A DNA stretch of 64,000 nt from Nonomuraea spiralis (GCF_014648435.1 NZ_BMRC01000003.1:124001-188000), one strand, 5' to 3'; counted from the first letter of the stretch, positions 28,987 to 37,021 are shown. Translations and numbers: made by a program. Notes: a model not told the origin generated them from the letters alone.

Positions 28987-29055
28987 ATGTCAGTGATCAG
29001 CCGATTTTGGCGCTATGTGCCGGCTCCGGGTGGAGCCGAGGGTCACATGCGCTGA
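28987..29055 (+). CDS. Leader peptide of aromatic-amino-acid attenuator
   Basis: A 22-codon ORF beginning MSVISRFWRYVPAP, in which Phe, Trp and Tyr codons occur within four consecutive codons (TTT TGG CGC TAT, 29005-29016). It lies between a promoter and a strong terminator hairpin, 134 bp upstream of a DAHP synthase gene. Ribosome stalling on these codons when aromatic aminoacyl-tRNA is scarce would control folding of the RNA behind it. The role is inferred from architecture; a comparable leader (aroR) has been described for a Corynebacterium DAHP synthase gene. Confidence 0.75.
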   Translation: MSVISRFWRYVPAPGGAEGHMR

Positions 29056-29075
29056 CTTACTGATCACCCGGAGCC
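29022..29075 (+). promoter_or_regulatory. Competing stems (pause/antiterminator) of the attenuator
   Basis: GGCTCC (29022-29027) can pair locally with GGAGCC (29032-29037), or GGCTCCGGGTG (29022-29032) can pair at 11 perfect positions with CACCCGGAGCC (29065-29075). The second pairing abuts the terminator stem, and upstream GCC can pair with GGC inside the terminator arm around an AAA bulge. GTGATCAG (28993-29000) also complements CTGATCAC (29060-29067). These are mutually exclusive folds of the kind used in attenuators. Confidence 0.6.
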
Positions 29076-29104
29076 AAAGGCAGAGACGTCCCGTCTCTGC
29101 CTTT
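29076..29104 (+). terminator. Attenuator terminator upstream of DAHP synthase
   Basis: AAAGGCAGAGACG (29076-29088) and CGTCTCTGCCTTT (29092-29104) form a perfect 13-bp stem with a 3-nt loop, ending in TTT. It lies between the leader stop (29055) and the DAHP synthase start (29189), so it can only reduce transcription of that gene. Confidence 0.75.
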
Positions 29105-29188
29105 CGTCGTTCAGGCGGACGGTTCCGGGGGCCACGGACGTGGGCCGTACCGCCTTCGAACTCCTGTCGAAAGCGGAGGACACAGCCC

Positions 29189-30247
29189 ATGACCACGACC
29201 AGCGACCTGCGCATCACCTCGTTCGAACCCCTGCCCACGCCCCACGACCTGATCGGTGAACAGCCGCTCGGCCCCGAGCGCGAGGCCCTGGTGGCGGCGA
29301 GCAGGAGCGCGGTGCGCGACGTGCTCGCCGGCGACGACGACCGCCTGCTGCTCATCGTCGGCCCGTGCTCGGTGCACGACCCGGAGGCCGCGCTCGACTA
29401 CGCCCGCCGCCTGGCCGCCGCCACCCGCGACCTCGGCGACGCCCTGTGCGTGGTCATGCGGGTCTACTTCGAGAAGCCGCGTACCACCATCGGCTGGAAG
29501 GGCCTGATCAACGACCCGGACATCGACGGCGGCCACGACGTCCACCGCGGGCTGCGCCTGGCCAGGACGGTGCTGCTCGACGTGCTCGACACCGGGCTGC
29601 CGGTGGGCTGCGAGTTCCTGGAGCCCACCAGCCCGCAGTACATCGCCGACGCGGTCACCTGGGGTGCGATCGGCGCGCGCACGCCCGAGAGCCAGGTGCA
29701 CCGCCAGCTCACCTCCGGCCTGTCCATGCCGGTCGGCTTCAAGAACGCGACCGACGGCGACGTGCAGGTAGCCATCGACGGCGTCAAGGCGGCCTCGCAC
29801 CCGCAGGTGTTCTTCGGCATCGACGACGAGGGCCGGGCCGCGGTCGTCTCGACCACCGGGAACCCCGACTGTCACATCATCCTGCGCGGCGGGCGCACCG
29901 GCCCCAACTACGGCCCCGAGCCCCTCGCCGAAGCGCTCGCGCTGCTGGCCAAGGCCGGGCTGCCGGAGCGGCTGATCATCGACGCCAGCCACGGCAACAG
30001 CGGCAAGGACCACGTGCGCCAGGCCGCGGTGGTGCGCGAGGTGGCCGGCCGTCTCGCGGCGGGGGAGAAGGGCATCGCCGGGCTGATGGTGGAGAGCTTC
30101 CTGCTGCCGGGGCGGCAGGAGCCCGGTCCGGTGGAGGGCCTGACGTACGGGCAGAGCATCACCGACGCCTGCGTCGGCTGGGAGGAGACCGAACGCTTGC
30201 TGGTCGAGCTGGCCGACGCCGTACGGGCGGGCCGCGACGCGGTGTGA
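29189..30247 (+). CDS. 3-deoxy-7-phosphoheptulonate (DAHP) synthase, class I (AroF/G/H type)
   Basis: 352 residues from the ATG at 29189, with GGAGG 8 nt upstream. Class I alpha motifs are clear: GPCSVHDPEAA, EKPRTTIGWKGLINDP, GCEFLEPTSPQYI and IIDASHGNSGKDH. It condenses phosphoenolpyruvate with erythrose 4-phosphate in the first step of the shikimate pathway. Many actinomycetes rely on the plant-like class II enzyme, so this may be a second, separately regulated isozyme. The upstream attenuator implies control by aromatic aminoacyl-tRNA; which amino acid inhibits the enzyme cannot be told. Confidence 0.93.
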   Translation: MTTTSDLRITSFEPLPTPHDLIGEQPLGPEREALVAASRSAVRDVLAGDDDRLLLIVGPCSVHDPEAALDYARRLAAATRDLGDALCVVMRVYFEKPRTTIGWKGLINDPDIDGGHDVHRGLRLARTVLLDVLDTGLPVGCEFLEPTSPQYIADAVTWGAIGARTPESQVHRQLTSGLSMPVGFKNATDGDVQVAIDGVKAASHPQVFFGIDDEGRAAVVSTTGNPDCHIILRGGRTGPNYGPEPLAEALALLAKAGLPERLIIDASHGNSGKDHVRQAAVVREVAGRLAAGEKGIAGLMVESFLLPGRQEPGPVEGLTYGQSITDACVGWEETERLLVELADAVRAGRDAV

Positions 30248-30263
30248 CGGCGCGGGCTGACGG

Positions 30264-30306
30264 CGTCCGGGCGGCCCGTCCGGGTGTGAGGCGGGCCGCC
30301 CGGACG
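30264..30306. terminator. Bidirectional terminator between convergent DAHP synthase and HesB-like genes
   Basis: CGTCCGGGCGGCCCG (30264-30278) and CGGGCCGCCCGGACG (30292-30306) form a perfect 15-bp stem with a 13-nt loop in the 66-bp gap between the two convergent genes. There is no T-run on either side. Confidence 0.65.
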
Positions 30307-30313
30307 GTCTCGG

Positions 30314-30598
30314 TCAGGTCCGCCGGTCCAGCCGGAACGTCGGGTGCCCCGGCGTGCCCGGCTGGGCGTCCAGCGACTTGTCGTCGAGGATGGGCGCGGC
30401 GTCCTCGGCCACGAAGACGCGGACGTTCTCCTGTTCGATGACCTGGTCGCCGGCGTACGGCGTGCTGGCGAGCGACACCTCCAAAGTGCCCGCCTCGTCC
30501 GGTTTGGGAGCGATCCGCAGGCCGGCGTTCGCGGGCACGTCCTCACCGACCATCAGGTCACGGATGGCGACCACGGCGTTGTCAGTCAATGTCAGCAC
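30314..30598 (-). CDS. HesB/IscA-like protein lacking all cysteines
   Basis: 94 residues from a GTG at 30598 with AAGGAG 7 nt upstream. The sequence follows the HesB/IscA fold (LTLTDNAVVAIRDLMV, GLRIAPK, VFVAEDAAPILDDKSLD) but has no cysteine, whereas A-type iron-sulfur carriers use three. It is therefore unlikely to carry a cluster in the normal way. Similar Cys-free proteins are annotated as HesB in actinobacteria; their function is unknown to me. It is convergent with the DAHP synthase gene and divergent from the HhH protein. Confidence 0.72.
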   Translation of the reverse strand: MLTLTDNAVVAIRDLMVGEDVPANAGLRIAPKPDEAGTLEVSLASTPYAGDQVIEQENVRVFVAEDAAPILDDKSLDAQPGTPGHPTFRLDRRT

Positions 30599-30700
30599 GA
30601 TTGCGCTCCTTCTCCCTGAGACCCCCCGCCTCCCCTGTGACCAGGGCGGCAAACGCCCGCGCGCGGGGATGAGCGCGGGGCGCCGGGGTAGCGGACCGTC

Positions 30701-31381
30701 ATGGCTGACGTCTTGGCTGAGAAGAACGCCGTCAAGGACAAGGACGTGCTGGACGCCCTGCTCGACCGGTGCGGCCAGTCGTTCGCCGCGGAGGCGGGCA
30801 TCAGGCTCGCCGACCGGCCGCAGCCGCTCTACCAGCTCCTCGTGCTGGCCACGCTGCTCAGCGCGCGCATCTCGTCCGGGGTGGCGGTGGCGGCGGCGCG
30901 CGAGTTGTTCGCGGCCGGCTGCCGTACGCCGCGTGACATGGCACGTGCGAGCCGGCAGGACCGCGTGGACGCCCTGGGCCGCGGCCACTACAGACGCTAC
31001 GACGAACGCACCTCGACCATGCTCGGCGACGGCGCCGAACTGCTGCTCGACCGCTGGAAGGGCGACCTGCGCAGGCTGCGGGACGAAGCCGGGGGCGACC
31101 CCGGGCGCATCGGCGAGCTGCTGCGGGAGTTCCCCGGCATCGGGCCGACCGGCGCCGACATCTTCCTGCGCGAGGTCCAGGGCGTGTGGCCGCAGGTCGC
31201 GCCGCATCTGGACCGGCGGGTGCTGGACGGCGCGGCCCGGCTCGGGTTGCCCCGCCAGGAACGCGGCCTGGCCCGCCTGGCCCGCTCGGGCGACGACCTC
31301 GTCCGCCTGTCGGCGGCGCTGGTGCGCGTCTCGCACGACAAGAAGGCCGCCGACGAGGTACGGGCTGCCGCGGCGGGGTGA
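30701..31381 (+). CDS. HhH-GPD-fold DNA glycosylase-like protein (endonuclease III relative)
   Basis: 226 residues, all helical. The helix-hairpin-helix is LREFPGIGPTGADIFL, and the region LYQLLVLATLLSARISS matches the start of the GPD fold. Where endonuclease III has the catalytic Lys (GRKTA) this protein has GPTGA, and the VDTH aspartate region reads VAPHLDRRVLD. The C-terminal four-Cys cluster loop is absent. It probably binds DNA and may be a monofunctional or inactive glycosylase. It is divergent from the HesB-like gene with about 100 bp between them. Confidence 0.72.
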   Translation: MADVLAEKNAVKDKDVLDALLDRCGQSFAAEAGIRLADRPQPLYQLLVLATLLSARISSGVAVAAARELFAAGCRTPRDMARASRQDRVDALGRGHYRRYDERTSTMLGDGAELLLDRWKGDLRRLRDEAGGDPGRIGELLREFPGIGPTGADIFLREVQGVWPQVAPHLDRRVLDGAARLGLPRQERGLARLARSGDDLVRLSAALVRVSHDKKAADEVRAAAAG

Positions 31382-31409
31382 GCGGGGAGCGCTCTGTTAG
31401 GTTCGCATC

Positions 31410-32183
31410 ATGGCTGAGTTTGTGAGCGTCGAGGTGGCCGACCAGATCGCCACGATCCGTCTCGACCGTCCGAAGATGAACGCGCTCAACGTCCAGGTGC
31501 AGCGGGAGCTCGTCGAGGCTGCGCTCCAGGTCGACGCCGACGCCGAGACGCAGGCGGTGATCCTCTACGGCGGCGAGCGGGTCTTCGCCGCAGGCGTGGA
31601 CGTCAAGGAGATGGCCGACATGTCCTATGCCGACATGTCCACCCATTCCCGTACGCTCCAGGCGTGCTTCACCACGGTGGCCCGCATCGGCAAGCCGGTC
31701 ATCGCCGCCGTCACCGGCTACGCCCTGGGCGGCGGTTGCGAGCTGGCCCTGTGCGCCGACTTCAGGGTCGCGGGCGAGTCGGCCAAGCTCGGCCAGCCGG
31801 AGGTCCTGCTCGGGCTCATCCCGGGCGCGGGCGGCACCCAGCGTCTGCCCCGCCTCGTCGGCCCGGCCCGCGCCAAGGACCTGATCTTCAGCGGCCGGCA
31901 CGTGCCCGCCGCCGAGGCCCTGGACATCGGCCTGGTCGACCGGGTGGTGCCGGACGAGCAGGTGTACACGGCGGCCCTGGAATGGGCGGCCACCTTCGTC
32001 GGCGGTCCGAGCGTGGCGCTGCGTGCCGCCAAGCAGGCCGTCGACCAGGGCGTCGAGGTGGATCTCGACTCGGGCCTGGAGATCGAGCGCCTGCAGTTCG
32101 CGGGCCTGTTCGCCACAGACGACGCCAGGATCGGCATGCGGGCCTTCGCGGAGAAGGCCAAGCCCAAGTTCACCGGACGGTGA
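31410..32183 (+). CDS. Enoyl-CoA hydratase/isomerase
   Basis: 257 residues of the crotonase fold. Oxyanion-hole segments are ERVFAAGVDVKEM and GYALGGGCELALCADF. Both catalytic glutamates of true hydratases are present: E111 (GGCELAL) and E131 (GQPEVLLGLIPGAGGTQRL). It should hydrate 2-enoyl-CoA in fatty acid or related acyl-CoA degradation. It follows the HhH gene by 28 bp, though the two functions are unrelated. The chain-length preference is not evident. Confidence 0.9.
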   Translation: MAEFVSVEVADQIATIRLDRPKMNALNVQVQRELVEAALQVDADAETQAVILYGGERVFAAGVDVKEMADMSYADMSTHSRTLQACFTTVARIGKPVIAAVTGYALGGGCELALCADFRVAGESAKLGQPEVLLGLIPGAGGTQRLPRLVGPARAKDLIFSGRHVPAAEALDIGLVDRVVPDEQVYTAALEWAATFVGGPSVALRAAKQAVDQGVEVDLDSGLEIERLQFAGLFATDDARIGMRAFAEKAKPKFTGR

Positions 32184-32263
32184 CCGCCGGCCCACCGTAC
32201 GAATCCGTCCCATTGGCGTAGCTCGTCCAAGGGGAAGCGGGTTTGCCAGTATGGTGGCGTTCC

Positions 32264-32611
32264 ATGATGCGCGTCCCGGTCCCCGCCCGGCTGCGTAAAG
32301 CCGTGCGTACGTGGTTCGACTCCCGTTACATCTCCGTCGCCGACCACCGGCAGGACATCCGGGACGCGCTCTGGGAGGTCCAGACCCTGCGCAGGGAGAT
32401 GGCGACCCTTCAGGGGGAGGTCGAGCGGCTGCGGAACCTCCGGCCGCCGGTGGCCGACAAGGCCCGGGCCGACGACACGTACCGGCTGGCTCAGGAGACC
32501 GCGAAGTCGCTGGACAACGTGCTCCAGAACGAGGTCCTCGTCTGGCAGGCGATCGACGACCTGAGGGCCCGCGTACCGGGGGCCGCCGAGGGGGGCCGGC
32601 CGTGCGCGTGA
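32264..32611 (+). CDS. Small coiled-coil protein of unknown function
   Basis: 115 residues from the ATG at 32264 (a second ATG follows directly). After a basic N-terminus (RLRKAVRTWF) comes a predicted coiled coil, DALWEVQTLRREMATLQGEV, and a second helical stretch (AKSLDNVLQNEVLVWQAIDD). No signal peptide is seen. Its final codons overlap the start of the PP-loop gene by 10 bp, so the two are translationally coupled and may interact. I do not recognise the family with certainty. Confidence 0.7.
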   Translation: MMRVPVPARLRKAVRTWFDSRYISVADHRQDIRDALWEVQTLRREMATLQGEVERLRNLRPPVADKARADDTYRLAQETAKSLDNVLQNEVLVWQAIDDLRARVPGAAEGGRPCA

Positions 32612-33807
32612 CCTGGTCCGGCGGCAGGCTGACCTTCCGCCTCGACGCCGAGGACGAGATCACCGGCAGGGCGGCCGACGACCATCCCGTCAAGCTGGCG
32701 ACCAACTCCTGCTCGATCGGCGGCGCGCCCGCCGACGCCCACCCCGATCTGTACGCCGTGGCCGCCTGGACGATCGTGGCGCCCTGGACCAGGCGGCGGA
32801 TCACGTTCGACCGGGCCGTCTCCGCCGAGGTGGCCGCCGCCCTGTACGACGGGTGGGGCATCGAGGCCGGGCCGGTGGGCGCCGAACCGCGCAGGACCGG
32901 TGCCCGGCTCGCGATCTCCTACAGCGGCGGCGCGGACTCCGTGGCCGCCGCCGCCATCCACCCGTCCGCGCCGTTCGTGCACTTCCGCCGGGTGCCGCAC
33001 CCGAGGGTGCCCAACCGGTGGCCGCACTACCGCTCGGACGTGCTGGCCAAGCTCGCCGAGCGCACCGGCCGCGAGCTCACCACCGTCACCTCCGACCTGG
33101 AGTTCACCCTCGCCGAGCCGCGTCCGGGTTATCCCGAGCACCACGCGGTCGCGGCGGGCGCCCTTCTGCTCGCCGACCGCATGAACCTCGGTGGCCTGGC
33201 CTTCGGCTATGAACTCGGTTCACGCTGGCTCGGCGGTGACCGCTACTTGTTGCGCTTCACGCCTGACAACCCCATGTGGGCACCGCACGGTGCGTGGGGG
33301 CGGTTGTTCGCCGCGGCGGGCGTGCACATCGTGCTCCCGGTGGGCGGGGTGAGCGAGGCCGTCACCATGCGGCTGGCCCTGAACTCCGAGCTCAAGGAGC
33401 AGGTCCGCTGGTGCCTGCGCGGCACCGAGGGCCCCTGCCGTACCTGCGGCAAGTGCCTGTACAAGGAGCTGATCCAGGCGGCCGTCGAGCGCCGCCCGCT
33501 GGACACCCCCGTCACCGCCGACCGGCCCGTCGCCCGCAAGTGGCTGCAACCGCCCCCGTACGGCGGCCAGGAGATGATCGAGTACGGCCTGGCCCGCGTC
33601 CCCGGCATCGAACGGTCCCTGTTCGCCAAGGCGCTGGACCACTTCGAGGCCACCGAGGAGTCCACGAGCTGGCTCGACCACTGCTATCCCCCGGCGATCG
33701 AGGAGATCCCCGAGCCGTGGCGCGCGGAGGCGGCCGCCTTCCTGAGCTCTCAGGTCGGCCTCATGACCGAGGCCGAGGTGCGGCGGGTGGAGACTTGGGG
33801 CGCGTGA
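32602..33807 (+). CDS. PP-loop ATP-pyrophosphatase-like protein with Cys cluster
   Basis: 401 residues from the GTG at 32602 (GTG at 32608 is an alternative). ISYSGGADSVAAAA (105-118) is a PP-loop as in QueC/ExsB and NAD-synthase-like enzymes that adenylate a substrate. A later GPCRTCGKCLYKEL looks like a zinc or iron-sulfur site, as QueC has. The N-terminal 100 residues are a separate domain I do not recognise. It probably activates a carboxylate or carbamoyl group, or handles sulfur; the substrate is unknown. Coupled to the coiled-coil gene upstream. Confidence 0.72.
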   Translation: MRVTWSGGRLTFRLDAEDEITGRAADDHPVKLATNSCSIGGAPADAHPDLYAVAAWTIVAPWTRRRITFDRAVSAEVAAALYDGWGIEAGPVGAEPRRTGARLAISYSGGADSVAAAAIHPSAPFVHFRRVPHPRVPNRWPHYRSDVLAKLAERTGRELTTVTSDLEFTLAEPRPGYPEHHAVAAGALLLADRMNLGGLAFGYELGSRWLGGDRYLLRFTPDNPMWAPHGAWGRLFAAAGVHIVLPVGGVSEAVTMRLALNSELKEQVRWCLRGTEGPCRTCGKCLYKELIQAAVERRPLDTPVTADRPVARKWLQPPPYGGQEMIEYGLARVPGIERSLFAKALDHFEATEESTSWLDHCYPPAIEEIPEPWRAEAAAFLSSQVGLMTEAEVRRVETWGA

Positions 33808-33850
33808 CCGCCTTCGGGGCGGATCCGGCGAAGTGCGAGGAGTTGACTGC

Positions 33851-34693
33851 GTGAAGGTCTATCTGTCGGTGGACATGGAGGGCGTGACGGGGTTGACCGA
33901 CCCCGAGGAGATGCACGCCGGCGGGCGCGGCTACGACCGCGGCTGCGAGCTGATGACCGCCGACGCCAATGCCGCCGTCCAGGGCGCGTTCGACGCGGGC
34001 GCCGGGTCGGTGCTGGTCAACGACGCGCACGGCTCGACCAAGAACCTGCGGATCGACCTCCTGGACCCGCGGGCCACCCTGATCCGCGGGCCGGGCAAGG
34101 CCCAGCGCATGGCCCAGGGCATCGACGGGACGTTCCAGGCCGCGTGCTTCGTCGGCTACCACGCCAGGGCCGGCGTCCAGCACGGCGTGCTCAACCACAC
34201 GTGGATGGGCAAGGAGATCCAGAACGTCTACCTCAACGGCGACGTGTGCGGCGAGACCCGGCTGGTCGCCGCATGTGCGGGCTTCCACGGCGTGCCCGTC
34301 GTGCTGGTGACCGGTGACGAGGCCGTCGGCGAGGAGGCGCGCGAGCTGCTCGGCGACGTCGAGACGGTCGCGGTGAAGAGCGGGATCGACAAGTTCTCGG
34401 CCGAGTTGCTGCCGCCGAGCGTCGCCCAGGCAAGGATCCGTGAGGCGGCGGCGCGCGGGCTTTCGCGGTTGAGCGACTTCACGCCCTATCGGGTGGAGGC
34501 GCCGTACACGCTGGGGGTGGAGTGGAACTCCACTGCCATCGCCGCCGCTGTGGCGCTGGTCCCCGGTGTGAAGTCCGTCGGTTCGCGGCACATCGAGTTC
34601 ACCACCGACGACTTCCGCCAGATCATGGCGCTGTTGGGGATCTTCGCCACCATCGGCGGCCAGGTGGCCTGCGGCAGCGGGCCCTACGGCTGA
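33851..34693 (+). CDS. M55-family D-aminopeptidase (DppA-like)
   Basis: 280 residues from the GTG at 33851 with GAGGAG 8 nt upstream. The dinuclear zinc ligands are all visible: D8 and E10 (SVDMEGVTG), H60 (VNDAHG), H104 (VGYHARAG) and E135 (DVCGETRL), at almost the same numbers as Bacillus subtilis DppA. The family hydrolyses D-Ala-D-Ala-type peptides in the cytoplasm as a decamer, which fits recycling of wall peptides. A 17-bp sequence at its stop codon is repeated just downstream. Confidence 0.92.
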   Translation: MKVYLSVDMEGVTGLTDPEEMHAGGRGYDRGCELMTADANAAVQGAFDAGAGSVLVNDAHGSTKNLRIDLLDPRATLIRGPGKAQRMAQGIDGTFQAACFVGYHARAGVQHGVLNHTWMGKEIQNVYLNGDVCGETRLVAACAGFHGVPVVLVTGDEAVGEEARELLGDVETVAVKSGIDKFSAELLPPSVAQARIREAAARGLSRLSDFTPYRVEAPYTLGVEWNSTAIAAAVALVPGVKSVGSRHIEFTTDDFRQIMALLGIFATIGGQVACGSGPYG

Positions 34694-34717
34694 GCTGCGG
34701 CGGGCCCTACGGCTGAG
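34678..34717 (+). repeat. Direct repeat spanning the D-aminopeptidase stop codon
   Basis: CGGGCCCTACGGCTGAG occurs at 34678-34694 and again at 34701-34717, a 23-bp step. The first copy encodes the last residues and stop of the D-aminopeptidase; the second is non-coding. It looks like a small tandem duplication by slippage. Confidence 0.85.
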
Positions 34718-34746
34718 ATGTCGGTAACTGCTGATTCAGGGAGCGG

Positions 34747-36303
34747 GTGACGGTGGAAGGCGCGGCGCTGACCCGGCGGGGGCTGCTCGTCGGGATCGGG
34801 GCGGTGGGTGGCGCGGGCGCCATGTACGCCGCCATGGGCGCGCTCGGGCTCGCCCCCTCCGAACAGAACAAGGAGTTCGCCGCGCCGCGGCCCGGCGACT
34901 TCTCCCTGCGCGGCAAGGGCGCGGCCAAGGTGGTGATACTCGGCGCGGGCGTCGCGGGGCTGACCGCCGCGTACGAGCTGGGCAAGGCCGGCTACGACTG
35001 CACCCTGCTCGAAGCCAGGGACAAGGCCGGCGGCCGGAACCTCACGCTGCGCGGCGGCGACCGGCTGACCGAGCTGAACGGCCCGGCCCAGGACGTGAAG
35101 TTCGGCGAGGGTGTCTACTTCAACGCCGGCCCCGGCCGCATCGCCCCCTGGATGGTCACCCTCGACTACTGCCGGGAGCTGGGCGTCCCGATCGAGACGT
35201 TCGTCAACAACAACGCCTCCGCGTACGTCCACACCAACGGCCGGACCGTGCGGGCCCGCACCGCCCGAGCCGACATGTACGGATATGTCGCAGAACTGCT
35301 GGCCAAAGCCACAAATATCGGCGCGCTCGACAAGGTCATCACCGCCGACGACCAGCAACGCCTGCTCGAATTCCTCCGCCGGTTCGGCGACCTGGGGCCC
35401 AAGCTTGACTACGAGGGCTCGACCCGGCGCGGTTTCACCAAATATCCGGCGCTCGACACCGGCACCCCCATCCCGCCGCCCGGCAGCCTCCACGACGTCC
35501 TGGCCGCCGCCACCGGCCGCGCCATCACCAACGACTTCGGCTACGACATGGCCACCCCCATGTTCCAGCCGGTCGGCGGCATGGACGCGATCGTCAGGAA
35601 GCTGACCGTGGCCGTAGGGGCCGACCGGATCAGGACCGGCGCCAAGGTCACCAAGATCACGACCCTGGACGACGGCGTCGAGGTGACCTACAGCGGCGGC
35701 AGCGTCAAGGCCGACTACTGCGTCGCCACCCTCCCGCCGCACCTGCTCGCCAGGATCCCGCACAACCTCGGCGCCCAGGTCACCAGCGCCCTCAGCACTC
35801 CCATACCGGTCTCGGCCGGAAAGATCGGACTGGAGTACGGCCGCCGCTGGTGGGAGCTGGAGGACCGCATCTACGGCGGCGTCACCGAGACCGACCTCGA
35901 CATCACCCACATCTGGTACCCCTCCCACGGCTACCACTCCGAACGCGGCCTGATCGTCGGCTACTACAACACCGAGCAGAACGCCGACCTGTACGGCTCC
36001 CTCACCCCCGAGGACAGAAGGAGGAAGGCCCTCACCCAGGGCAGGAAGATCCACGGCGACAAATACCGCCAGAACCTCCTGGGCAGCGTCTCGATCGCCT
36101 GGCACCGCCAGGAGCACATCCAAGGAGGCTGGATGTACTGGCCGTCCTTTGATTCGTCCTTCACTCTTCTGCAACGCCCCGCCGGAAGGGTTTACTTCGC
36201 GGGCGACTGGCTCACCCACTTGATCGCCTGGCAGGCAGGCGCCATGGAGTCGGCCCGCAGCGCCGTCACCCTGCTGCACCAGCGGGTGCTGCAGTCCACG
36301 TGA
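34747..36303 (+). CDS. Tat-exported FAD-dependent amine oxidase-family protein
   Basis: 518 residues. The N-terminus LTRRGLLVGIGAVGGAGAMY is a twin-arginine signal. A flavin Rossmann fold follows: VVILGAGVAGLTAAYELGKAGYD, then LEARDKAGGR. The C-terminal FAD motif is VYFAGDWLTHLIAWQAGAMESA. This is the layout of L-amino-acid/polyamine oxidases, which would release H2O2 outside the membrane. A GTG start is used. It follows the D-aminopeptidase by 53 bp; a joint role in handling wall-derived amino acids is possible but unproven. Confidence 0.85.
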   Translation: MTVEGAALTRRGLLVGIGAVGGAGAMYAAMGALGLAPSEQNKEFAAPRPGDFSLRGKGAAKVVILGAGVAGLTAAYELGKAGYDCTLLEARDKAGGRNLTLRGGDRLTELNGPAQDVKFGEGVYFNAGPGRIAPWMVTLDYCRELGVPIETFVNNNASAYVHTNGRTVRARTARADMYGYVAELLAKATNIGALDKVITADDQQRLLEFLRRFGDLGPKLDYEGSTRRGFTKYPALDTGTPIPPPGSLHDVLAAATGRAITNDFGYDMATPMFQPVGGMDAIVRKLTVAVGADRIRTGAKVTKITTLDDGVEVTYSGGSVKADYCVATLPPHLLARIPHNLGAQVTSALSTPIPVSAGKIGLEYGRRWWELEDRIYGGVTETDLDITHIWYPSHGYHSERGLIVGYYNTEQNADLYGSLTPEDRRRKALTQGRKIHGDKYRQNLLGSVSIAWHRQEHIQGGWMYWPSFDSSFTLLQRPAGRVYFAGDWLTHLIAWQAGAMESARSAVTLLHQRVLQST

Positions 36304-36366
36304 CGTCGCACGCTGCTCCCGGGACCGGCATAGGGTCGGTCGGGGAGAGCGATCGAGGAGACGAGG

Positions 36367-36879
36367 ATGACGTTGCACTGGGTGCCCGCGACCGACCGCG
36401 GCGACCTGCTGGCCGATCCGGTGGCGCTCGCCGTCCCGGGCATCGAGGGTGCCGAGGTGACGGAGATCGACCCGGACCTGGCCGACACGGCCGCCTTCTG
36501 TGAACGCTACGGCGTACGGCTGGACGAGTCCGCCAACTGCGTGGTCGTGGCCGCCAGACGCGGCGGTGAGACGCGCTACGCCGCGTGCATGGTGCTCGCG
36601 ACGATGCGCGTCGACGTGAACGGCGTGGTGCGCAAGCACCTCGACGCCCGGAAGGCGAGTTTCGCGCCGATGGCCGACGCGGTCGAGCTGACCGGAATGG
36701 AATACGGCGGCATCACGCCGATCGGGCTGCCCGGCGACTGGCCGATCCTGGTGGACGCCCACGTCGCCGGCCATCCCAGAGTGGTGATCGGCAGCGGCCT
36801 GCGCAGGTCGAAGCTCGCCGTGCCGGGAGCCACGCTGGCCGGGCTGAAGGGCGCCGAGGTGCTGTCCCTGACGACCTGA
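36367..36879 (+). CDS. YbaK/ProX-type aminoacyl-tRNA deacylase domain protein
   Basis: 170 residues forming one YbaK domain: CVVVAARRGGETRYAACMV, a conserved Lys in RKHLDARKASFAP, and the glycine-rich ELTGMEYGGITPIGLPGD loop before HPRVVIGSGLRRSKL. Proteins of this kind hydrolyse mischarged tRNA (for example Cys- or Ala-tRNAPro) in trans. A purine-rich GAGGAGACGAGG precedes the ATG. It stands between the oxidase and the kinase cluster with no evident operon partner. Confidence 0.87.
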   Translation: MTLHWVPATDRGDLLADPVALAVPGIEGAEVTEIDPDLADTAAFCERYGVRLDESANCVVVAARRGGETRYAACMVLATMRVDVNGVVRKHLDARKASFAPMADAVELTGMEYGGITPIGLPGDWPILVDAHVAGHPRVVIGSGLRRSKLAVPGATLAGLKGAEVLSLTT

Positions 36880-37021
36880 GGTGCCCCGAAGCCGAACTGA
36901 AGCCAATTCGAGACCGTTGGATGGGAAACCGATGAGGCCGTATCGGACGTTGTACGACTGGGAATGTGGCCTCATGGTTCATCTCGTGGGCGGGGATTAA
37001 GCCGGTATGGTGCTTCATGCC

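Noticed and set aside
28987..29104. T-box riboswitch as explanation for the DAHP synthase leader
   Set aside because: No T-box-like conserved sequence or specifier-loop architecture is visible, and an ORF with clustered aromatic codons explains the layout better.
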